Shown one piece after another: positions 1 to 4,715 of a stretch of DNA of 6,594 nt. Position numbers and translations under genes: made by a program. Within the stretch, counting starts at the first letter, position 1. Every line of letters starts with the position of its first letter. Source of the DNA: Coriobacteriales bacterium (lineage in GTDB: Bacteria; Actinomycetota; Coriobacteriia; Coriobacteriales; UBA8131). The notes below the pieces were generated by a model. That model had not been told where the DNA came from. It was given only the letters and a program-made list of their open reading frames with translations, and did not search any database. Location of the stretch: NCBI GenBank assembly GCA_031272005.1, contig JAISUQ010000054.1, positions 1 through 6,594 on the forward strand, given 5' to 3'.

Positions 1-2
1 AA

Positions 3-164
3 CGCCGCCGTAATCGGTCTGCCGAGCTGGGGGCCCCGAAAACTCGCAAGAGTTTTTGGGGAGAGGAGGAGCGGCGCAACGAGCGATGCGGCGCGGCGCG
101 TGAAACGATGCGCCACCTCTGCGAGCTCATGCTCGACGAGGCCGAGATGCCGCACCCGTTCTAA
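3..164 (+). CDS. Possible 3' end of an unrecognised gene, cut by window edge
   Basis: This frame is open from base 3 to TAA at 162-164 (53 codons, no start needed because the window begins inside it). The last part reads like protein (HLCELMLDEAEMPHPF), while the part before base 100 overlaps a strong palindrome and may be non-coding. Frame 2, open from 104 to TAG at 236-238, also reads like protein after base 170 (RHWFASTDADGNPLPPNF), so a frameshifted tail is possible. I do not recognise a family. Frame 1 is also open here, so openness alone is weak evidence in GC-rich DNA. Confidence 0.22.
   Translation, partial: RRRNRSAELGAPKTRKSFWGEEERRNERCGAARETMRHLCELMLDEAEMPHPF
34..61. repeat. Perfect 12-bp hairpin with GCAA loop
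   Basis: CCCCGAAAACTC (34-45) pairs with GAGTTTTTGGGG (50-61) around the GNRA-type tetraloop GCAA; one pair is G-T. No T-run follows on the plus strand and no A-run precedes it, so it is not an ordinary intrinsic terminator. It is more likely an intergenic palindromic element, or an insertion into the end of a coding region. Confidence 0.7.
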
Positions 165-173
165 ATAACGATA

Positions 174-200
174 TCGACGCGCGACATTGGTTCGCGTCGA
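174..200. repeat. 8-bp inverted repeat, 11-nt loop
   Basis: TCGACGCG (174-181) and CGCGTCGA (193-200) are exact reverse complements separated by 11 nt. No function can be assigned. It overlaps the putative frame-2 coding tail. Confidence 0.45.
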
Positions 201-250
201 CGGACGCGGACGGGAACCCGCTGCCGCCGAATTTTTAGCGATTCGCGTGA

Positions 251-277
251 AGGGCGCGATGACTCGCGCCCCTACGG
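251..277 (-). repeat. Palindromic element, copy 1 (GGGCGCGA/TCGCGCCC stem)
   Basis: An 8-bp perfect stem, GGGCGCGA (252-259) with TCGCGCCC (264-271), has a TGAC loop and is followed by CCTACGG. Read on the minus strand, the 27 bases match 6404-6430 on the plus strand at 26 positions; the only difference lies in the loop. It is therefore a dispersed REP-like intergenic element rather than a unique terminator. No T-run follows in either direction. Confidence 0.75.
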
Positions 278-313
278 CCTACAGAGACTTGGTATTTAAT
301 TGCCGTTTCCTAT

Positions 314-336
314 GGGATATGAAAAAGGCTCGCGGG
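314..336 (+). repeat. 23-bp direct repeat, copy 1
   Basis: The 23 bases beginning GGGATATGAAAAAGG and ending CTCGCGGG recur exactly at 441-463, 127 bp downstream. Each copy supplies the left arm of a terminator-like hairpin. Here AAAGGCTCGC (324-333) can pair with GCGAGCCTTT (420-429) across an 86-nt loop. Confidence 0.85.
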
Positions 337-349
337 ATCCGAGCGCCCG

Positions 350-374
350 GGAAACGTGCCGGTGGCACGTTTCC
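350..374. repeat. 11-bp hairpin, AAACGTGCC family, copy 1
   Basis: GGAAACGTGCC (350-360) pairs perfectly with GGCACGTTTCC (364-374) around GGT. The core AAACGTGCC-N3-GGCACGTTT recurs at 6555-6575, with the next pair outward changed from G-C to C-G. That is covariation consistent with a conserved stem. It sits inside the expanded loop of the first terminator-like hairpin. Confidence 0.75.
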
Positions 375-383
375 AGCGAGGAT

Positions 384-405
384 GGGTGGTCGCTTGCGAC
401 CACCC
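384..405. repeat. Perfect palindromic hairpin in duplicated terminator loop
   Basis: GGGTGGTCGC (384-393) is the exact reverse complement of GCGACCACCC (396-405), with only TT between them. In practice this folds as a 9-bp stem with a CTTG loop. Together with the hairpin at 350-374 it fills most of the loop of the upstream terminator-like structure. Confidence 0.65.
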
Positions 406-440
406 CTGGGCAAGGGGGTGCGAGCCTTTGCGGGTGCTTT

Positions 441-463
441 GGGATATGAAAAAGGCTCGCGGG
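441..463 (+). repeat. 23-bp direct repeat, copy 2
   Basis: An exact copy of 314-336. It overlaps the left arm of the terminator hairpin at 450-481 and contains the A5 tract (449-453) that becomes the T-run on the minus strand. Confidence 0.85.
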
Positions 464-481
464 GAGGGGTGCGAGCCTTTT
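450..481 (-). terminator. Intrinsic terminator of the leftward pilin gene
   Basis: On the minus strand AAAAGGCTCGC (481 to 471) pairs over 11 bp with GCGAGCCTTTT (460 to 450) around a 10-nt loop of C and A with one T. It runs into a TTTTT tract (453 to 449). It lies about 47 nt past the pilin stop codon. The plus-strand reading also forms the stem, with a shorter TTTT tract, so it may work weakly in both directions. Confidence 0.85.
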
Positions 482-485
482 CCTT

Positions 486-511
486 ATACCGATCCCCTAG
501 GGGAGAGGTAT
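486..511. repeat. Imperfect hairpin between pilin stop and terminator
   Basis: ATACC (486-490) pairs with GGTAT (507-511), then GA faces GA as two tandem mismatches (491-492 with 505-506), then TCCC pairs with GGGA around CTAG. The symmetric GA/GA internal loop is a known stable RNA motif. The role here is unknown; it may add stability to the pilin mRNA 3' end. Confidence 0.45.
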
Positions 512-527
512 CGTATGGGGGTGGAGA

Positions 528-962
528 TTAGTTTTTGTTATCTTCAGGTTCATCAAGTGAGTAATTGTTTTGTGCAGTGTAATAGACTGTGATTCCATCA
601 TTCGTATAGTTAAAAGACTTTAAGACACTGTTTTCATAAACAACATTCTTAACTTCGCCGTTGGGCGCAGCGCCCAGGAGATGTACCACGTCTGCTTCGA
701 CCTCGCTCCAAGCGTCATTACTAGTAATGGGTTCTCCATTGGCATACCGATCTGTACCCACAGTCTGTAACGCTACAGCGACATTCCGGGCCTCGCCGAT
801 AACTGCCCGCCCATTCGCCTTATCGATATACCCTGTCAATGCCGGAATCGCGATTGCCATCAGGATGGCCAGGATTACCAATACTACGATGACTTCGATC
901 AGGGTGAAACCTTTGTTGCCGTTCTTCTGTACTTCCTGATACCGCTTAATCATTGCCTTCAT
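528..962 (-). CDS. Type IV pilin, PilA/GspG-like major-type subunit
   Basis: This encodes a 144-aa prepilin. Residues 1-18 form a basic leader ending NGNKG. Cleavage by prepilin peptidase is expected after G18, giving N-terminal F19 and the conserved Glu at mature position 5 (E23). Residues 19-41 are the hydrophobic helix (FTLIEVIVVLVILAILMAI), with Pro at mature position 22 (P40), as in GspG/PilA pilins. The mature protein is about 126 aa with no cysteine and an acidic, Asn-rich tail. ATG at 962 is preferred: AGGTGA lies 8 nt upstream. A GTG at 974 has AAGGAG only 3 nt away. The gene stands alone, diverges from the minor-pilin operon and ends at a strong terminator, so it may be the abundant fibre subunit. 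Its GC content is low (41 of 120 at 541-660) beside the operon. Confidence 0.9.
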   Translation of the reverse strand: MKAMIKRYQEVQKNGNKGFTLIEVIVVLVILAILMAIAIPALTGYIDKANGRAVIGEARNVAVALQTVGTDRYANGEPITSNDAWSEVEADVVHLLGAAPNGEVKNVVYENSVLKSFNYTNDGITVYYTAQNNYSLDEPEDNKN

Positions 963-970
963 TGTCGTGG

Positions 971-976
971 TCACCT
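971..976 (-). promoter_or_regulatory. Ribosome binding site deciding the pilin start
   Basis: On the minus strand AGGTGA matches the anti-Shine-Dalgarno complement and sits 8 nt before ATG 962. A second motif, AAGGAG (983 to 978), is only 3 nt from GTG 974 and 15 nt from ATG 962. The spacing favours ATG 962. Confidence 0.6.
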
Positions 977-1212
977 TCTCCTTGTTTCGGGATCCCTCCC
1001 GAATGTGCTTTTACGTTCTCTCGCAGCAGCACGTGGACTTCGATGCTGAACACCTTACACTGCGCAACCTCCTTGCGAAAGACCTACTCATCGCGCCAAA
1101 TGGGGACTTGACAAATCAATGGCGTTATGAAACAGCAGGTAAAAGAGCCAAAATTTCTGCAAACTTCGATGAGAGCAAAGCGATTATCTGAATATGAGAT
1201 ATATTGCGGGGC

Positions 1213-1240
1213 TTTCTTCGCAGGCTTAGCGTGCTATACT
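1213..1240 (+). promoter_or_regulatory. Extended -10 promoter of the minor-pilin operon
   Basis: TGC-TATACT (1232-1240) is a good extended -10 element, five of six bases to TATAAT with the upstream TG. The -35 is poor (TTTCTT at 1213-1218, spacer 16), as is common with extended -10 promoters. Transcription would start near 1247, about 20 nt before ATG 1267. It would exclude any coding start upstream of that point, although the frame is open from 1204. Confidence 0.55.
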
Positions 1241-1254
1241 CATGGCACCGTAAC

Positions 1255-1260
1255 CAAGGG
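1255..1260 (+). promoter_or_regulatory. Ribosome binding site for ATG 1267
   Basis: AAGGGG lies 6 nt before ATG 1267. Competing starts are ATG 1423, where the strong GGAGGAGGG tract (1398-1406) is 16 nt away, and TTG 1471 with GGAG (1461-1464) 6 nt upstream. Confidence 0.5.
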
Positions 1261-1266
1261 GCGCCG

Positions 1267-4200
1267 ATGTATTACCGCACGACCAACAACGCGAATATTC
1301 TGCATTCCCCGCATGGGAAGCGTCTGGTGCCATGCCCTCGATACCCCAGGATGTCACCTCCCGAATGGCAGCCGCCCCGCCCGGGAAACAGCCCGGCGGA
1401 GGAGGGCTGTTATCAGCAAAGGATGGGCGAAGCCCCCGGACAGGTATCGCCACACAACCGGGAGCAAGGCTTGCTCACCAAAAACACCCAGGGCTCCACG
1501 CTGGTTTGGGTGCTGGTGGTCACACTCGTGCTGATTATCGTCTTTGGCGTGGCGTTGATGGCGGTCAGCTCGCGGTTCAATACTGCCAGTTTGGAGCATC
1601 GGGAGCAGCAGGCCTATTACACGGCGTTGTCTTCGGCGCAGTCCATCTCCAGCTGGATTGCCGCCGGCAGCCTGGATGGCGCCGCCAACAACGATGCCGC
1701 CAACAGCCTGCTCAGCGCGGTGGCAAAAAGTTACCCAAATGCCCTGGAGTTCTCCGCCGCCGACATCAGCTTCAACACCACCTCCACCGCCACGAGTACC
1801 ACAAAAGCCACGGGAACCACCAGCGCCACCACCCCCGCCCCCACCCCCGCCCCCACAACCCTCCCACCCGCCGCCGCAACCTCCACCCTCGGCGAGGTGC
1901 GCCTCTCCATCGGCTACTCGGCGACCGCCGGGCCGTCGACTGAGCACCCCGAGCTGCGCATCTCGGCCACCGCCACCTACTCCGGCGTGGAGCGCACGGT
2001 CAGCGTGACGATGATTCAGGACGCCAGCCGCAAGCATCCTAACTTCACCTGCTACGTCAACCCCTTCAACCCGCTGGCCACAGACAGCACCCAGCAACAA
2101 AAGGCCGCCACGCTCAACGCCTTTGTCCCCGACACCACGCCGGTGGAGCAGGGCATGTTCTACAACAGCCCCAACTACATCAACACCGACGATCAGGACC
2201 GCGCCAAACTCAAAGGCATGAGCGACAGTGACGAAACCAAATGGGAGAATTTCTCCATCAACTCCACCGGCAAGGTCTATACCGATCCGGATACGCTCGG
2301 GCCATTCTCCTACGACGCCGACAACGGCATCTATCTGACCAGCAACTACCAGGAGGACGTGCGCAGCTTTACCGCCCCCGGCCAGGCCAACGGCACCCTG
2401 GCCCGGATGACCTTCAACCCGCAACGCTGGGTCTGGCACAACTCCAATGCTGGCTCCTGGGGCAATTCGGTCATCGGCTACAACGATTCCAACAACTCCC
2501 GGCTGTCGGCCTTCTCCATCTCCAACACTACGGGCAAGAACGTCTATATGCGCCTGGGCGGCGACATCGACGGCGCGCGCAACATGAAACGCTATAATGC
2601 TATCATAGCCTTCGACTTCACCGACCAGCAGACCGGTGGCAACATGCTGGCCAACCAGTACGTGGAGTATTATCCCAACAACCAGGTGGTGCCCTCCACC
2701 ATCTCCAGAAGCGGCAACACCGTCTCCAGCGTCAGCCTGGACCTCAACGGCTATCCGGCTAACTCGCTGGTCAAGAACGCCTGGTATCCGCAGCGCTGGC
2801 TGTCGGCCACAATCTACACCCAGAACTCCAGCAACGCCAACATCAACGCCGGCGTCGACACCCGCCTGATGTTCTACCCCTACTTCCACCAGTACGCCAC
2901 CGCCTGGGAGCGCATCGAGGGTGGCTACATGAACAGCTACTTTGACTACTGGGGTTGGGGTTCATACGTCAATAATCCCAACTACGGACAAGACCGTGGC
3001 GACTTCTACCGCGTCAACCCCGGCTTTGCCGATGCCGCCGCCAAGAGCAAGCGCGGCATGGCCTCCATCCCCAGCTACTTCGGCGAGAACTTCGACCTCT
3101 ACCTGCTCGATGACGTCGGCAGCACCACGGCAGACGCCGACGCCGACGGCATCAAGGACCGCTACGACAGCGACTACTGCGGCAACCTGGCCTGGATTAC
3201 CCAGGGCGTAAATATCCTCAATAAATACAATGACGCGGAGGAGGGCGCCTCCTCCGGCACCACCGGCTCCATCTACTCCACCCGCGGTCTGACCATCGGT
3301 GGCATGCCCATCCGCAGCGCCGCCTGGAAGACCAGCGACGGCGTGAACGTCGATGCCGACATCTCCGACGCCTTCATCGAAGACACCGACGAGCCCTACT
3401 ACGCCAGCGCCTACAACATGCAGCTGCGCTACAACCAGATCATCTACAACACCGACATCGTGCTGACCACGCCAGCCGGCGCCAGCACCCCGCGCGAATC
3501 GGCCTTCAAGCCGGCAGTGACCTACCGCGATGTCTATTGGTACTACAGCTTCGATGACGCAGCCTATAAGGTCCGCCGCGAGCTGCTCTCCGACTACAAA
3601 CCCCAGACCGCGATCATCGGTGGGCGGGTCTTCGTCGGTGCCGGGCAGACCCTGACCATCTACGGCGGCAAGGAGCTGAAGCGCAACCCCGGTGGTACCA
3701 ACTCCACCAGCAATGAAGTCTCCTGGAACCCCAGGGAGTACACCATCACCGTGGCGCCGGCCTGGATCACAGTGGCCAAGGGTGCCAAGCTGGTGATTAA
3801 GGCCAGCGAGAACTACAACGTGCAAACCGACATCTATGTTGACGGCGGCGTGCTGGAAATCCAGGCCGGCGCCAAGATCAAGGGCAACATCTACTGCTAC
3901 AACGGCGGCCAGGTGGTGCTCGGCGGCGACTTCGCCCTCGACGCGCCCGATGGCCAGGCCGCCGAGCTCTGCGGCATCTTCATCTACGGCGAGCCCCAGA
4001 CCGGCGACAGTCACACCGCAGCTGGGCTGCTGGTGCTCAGCGGCTATCCCAGCATCAGCGGTACCGCCAACGGCGTGCATCTGATGGACGCCATGAACGA
4101 CTGGACGGAGATAGACTCCCGGAGCAATAAGATCAAGCACCAGGGTCTGGTGCAGATCAACGGCTTCACCAACAACGGCGACATCAGGGCCGCCGCCAGC

Positions 4201-4320
4201 TTCCTCTGCGACGACCACGGCGAAGATACCGCCAGCAGCGCCGCCAGCCTGCTTGGCGCCTGTAAACACTTCGGCAGCAGCCTGGGCGCCTGGCAGATCG
4301 GAGCCTTCGATGCCGATTAG
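1267..4320 (+). CDS. Very large PilX/GspK-like prepilin with calcium-loop motif and beta-rich C-terminus
   Basis: This encodes 1017 aa from ATG 1267, or 949 aa from TTG 1471, which would give a 7-residue leader. The prepilin site is QG|STLVW (G76), with no Glu at mature position 5. The PilX/GspK class tolerates that lack. A hydrophobic helix (77-102) is followed by a stretch like the PilX N-terminal domain (EHREQQAYYTALSSAQ). Then come a Thr/Pro/Ala linker (about 171-208), an aromatic Tyr/Trp/Asn-rich region (about 529-583) and a DADADGIKD calcium-type loop (623-631). Gly-rich alternating strands (about 780-939) suggest a beta-helix. Six mature cysteines (262, 638, 877, 902, 981, 999) could form disulfides. 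PilX proteins are typically under 250 aa, so this is a much enlarged, probably surface-exposed tip subunit. It is the first gene of the operon. The function of the C-terminal 850 residues is not recognised. Confidence 0.8.
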   Translation: MYYRTTNNANILHSPHGKRLVPCPRYPRMSPPEWQPPRPGNSPAEEGCYQQRMGEAPGQVSPHNREQGLLTKNTQGSTLVWVLVVTLVLIIVFGVALMAVSSRFNTASLEHREQQAYYTALSSAQSISSWIAAGSLDGAANNDAANSLLSAVAKSYPNALEFSAADISFNTTSTATSTTKATGTTSATTPAPTPAPTTLPPAAATSTLGEVRLSIGYSATAGPSTEHPELRISATATYSGVERTVSVTMIQDASRKHPNFTCYVNPFNPLATDSTQQQKAATLNAFVPDTTPVEQGMFYNSPNYINTDDQDRAKLKGMSDSDETKWENFSINSTGKVYTDPDTLGPFSYDADNGIYLTSNYQEDVRSFTAPGQANGTLARMTFNPQRWVWHNSNAGSWGNSVIGYNDSNNSRLSAFSISNTTGKNVYMRLGGDIDGARNMKRYNAIIAFDFTDQQTGGNMLANQYVEYYPNNQVVPSTISRSGNTVSSVSLDLNGYPANSLVKNAWYPQRWLSATIYTQNSSNANINAGVDTRLMFYPYFHQYATAWERIEGGYMNSYFDYWGWGSYVNNPNYGQDRGDFYRVNPGFADAAAKSKRGMASIPSYFGENFDLYLLDDVGSTTADADADGIKDRYDSDYCGNLAWITQGVNILNKYNDAEEGASSGTTGSIYSTRGLTIGGMPIRSAAWKTSDGVNVDADISDAFIEDTDEPYYASAYNMQLRYNQIIYNTDIVLTTPAGASTPRESAFKPAVTYRDVYWYYSFDDAAYKVRRELLSDYKPQTAIIGGRVFVGAGQTLTIYGGKELKRNPGGTNSTSNEVSWNPREYTITVAPAWITVAKGAKLVIKASENYNVQTDIYVDGGVLEIQAGAKIKGNIYCYNGGQVVLGGDFALDAPDGQAAELCGIFIYGEPQTGDSHTAAGLLVLSGYPSISGTANGVHLMDAMNDWTEIDSRSNKIKHQGLVQINGFTNNGDIRAAASFLCDDHGEDTASSAASLLGACKHFGSSLGAWQIGAFDAD
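1831..1854 (+). repeat. 12-bp in-frame tandem duplication (TPAP x2)
   Basis: ACCCCCGCCCCC occurs twice in perfect tandem and in frame, encoding Thr-Pro-Ala-Pro twice in the flexible linker of the PilX-like protein. Such tracts are prone to slippage, and a change of one unit would keep the frame. Confidence 0.85.
1832..1854 (-). other. G-quadruplex motif, four G5 tracts with 1-nt loops
   Basis: On the minus strand the sequence is four runs of exactly five G separated by single bases (C, T, C). It meets the standard quadruplex pattern with the shortest possible loops, a class known to be very stable. It is on the template strand of the PilX-like gene, so it could affect the DNA and RNA polymerase but not the mRNA. 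Confidence 0.75.
4300..4303 (+). promoter_or_regulatory. Ribosome binding site within the upstream gene
   Basis: GGAG lies 6 nt before ATG 4310 and inside the last codons of the preceding gene. It fixes the start of the PilV-like gene and implies translational coupling. Confidence 0.6.
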
Positions 4321-4711
4321 ATTTGGAGAAAACGCGGGCGCCTCCCGCCTGGGCGCCGTTCTGCGTAGCCAGCGGGGGTTGTCGCTGGTCGAGGTGTTGG
4401 TGGCGGGAGCCATTCTGGCCATCGTCTCGGTGGTCATGGTGTCCATGCTTTATACGGCCGTGGGCGTGAGCAAGAAAAGCGCCGACCTCAGCGCCGCCGA
4501 CCAGCAGCTGACCAGCAGCGCTGCCCAGGGCACGGCCGACGCCACAACCGACGCCACAACCTCGGGCCTGAGCATCACCCTCAAAGGCGCCGGCGAATCC
4601 GGCGAGGACATCACCATCGACGGCCTGACCTTAAACACCTACCACAGCGACGCCGGCGGCGACAACCGCGAACTCAGCACCTTCGGGCTGGCCGATGAGG
4701 TTGGTGAGTAA
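4310..4711 (+). CDS. PilV-like minor type IV prepilin
   Basis: This encodes a 133-aa prepilin. Cleavage is expected at QRG|LSLVEV (G23), leaving Glu at mature position 5 (E28) and a hydrophobic helix to about residue 50. The pattern LSLVEVLVAGAILAIVSVVMV is typical of PilV/GspI-type minor pilins. The mature domain is only about 110 aa, with a DATTDATT tandem and a small Thr/Gly-rich beta-like tail, and no cysteine. ATG 4310 overlaps the upstream gene by 11 bp and has GGAG 6 nt before it. No ATG, GTG or TTG lies between it and the cleavage site, so the leader must be at least 23 aa. Minor pilins of this class help start fibre assembly with PilW- and PilX-like partners, which are its two neighbours here. 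Confidence 0.85.
   Translation: MPIRFGENAGASRLGAVLRSQRGLSLVEVLVAGAILAIVSVVMVSMLYTAVGVSKKSADLSAADQQLTSSAAQGTADATTDATTSGLSITLKGAGESGEDITIDGLTLNTYHSDAGGDNRELSTFGLADEVGE
4538..4561 (+). repeat. 12-bp in-frame tandem duplication (DATT x2)
   Basis: GACGCCACAACC occurs twice in perfect tandem and in frame within the PilV-like gene, encoding Asp-Ala-Thr-Thr twice. It has the same unit length as the TPAP duplication in the upstream gene. Confidence 0.85.
4703..4708 (+). promoter_or_regulatory. Ribosome binding site for ATG 4716
   Basis: GGTGAG lies 7 nt before ATG 4716. The in-frame ATG at 4695 has no comparable motif, so ATG 4716 is preferred. The stop of the preceding gene (4709-4711) falls between this site and the start, which favours coupled re-initiation. 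Confidence 0.5.
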
Positions 4712-4715
4712 GCCG

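Larger units (their letters stand above)
963..1266. other. Divergent intergenic control region
   Basis: These 304 bases separate the leftward pilin gene from the rightward operon and contain no convincing gene. Toward the pilin there are a 5-bp hairpin just upstream of the ribosome site (CGGGA 988-992 with TCCCG 997-1001) and a hairpin presenting an AAGGAGG motif in its loop (1063-1077). A weak minus-strand promoter candidate has TTGGCT (1151-1146) and CATAAC (1129-1124) with a 16-nt spacer. Toward the operon there is the extended -10 at 1232-1240. The organisation would allow the two transcripts to be controlled separately. Confidence 0.5.

Noticed and set aside
187..592. Small plus-strand open frames over the left intergenic palindromes
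   Set aside because: Their products are translations of hairpins, direct repeats and the terminator; no ribosome site or protein-like composition.
1108..1113. Perfect TTGACA -35 hexamer
   Set aside because: No -10 hexamer lies at 15-19 nt; the nearest TATGAA-like sequence is only about 12 nt away.
1159..1195. GCAAAC...GCAAAGC...CTGAA words recalling a c-di-GMP-I riboswitch
   Set aside because: The stem between the two conserved words would be about 3 bp with no GNRA loop, and I cannot draw the second helix. A covariance search with the c-di-GMP-I model (RF01051) would settle it.
1354..2889. Long minus-strand open frame (511 codons) opposite the large prepilin gene
   Set aside because: Gly/Val/Ala-rich low-complexity product typical of the antisense of C-ending codons. 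It lacks a credible family motif, while the plus strand has clear prepilin signatures.
2962..4446. Second long minus-strand open frame (494 codons)
   Set aside because: Same antisense composition effect; it also spans two well-supported plus-strand genes.
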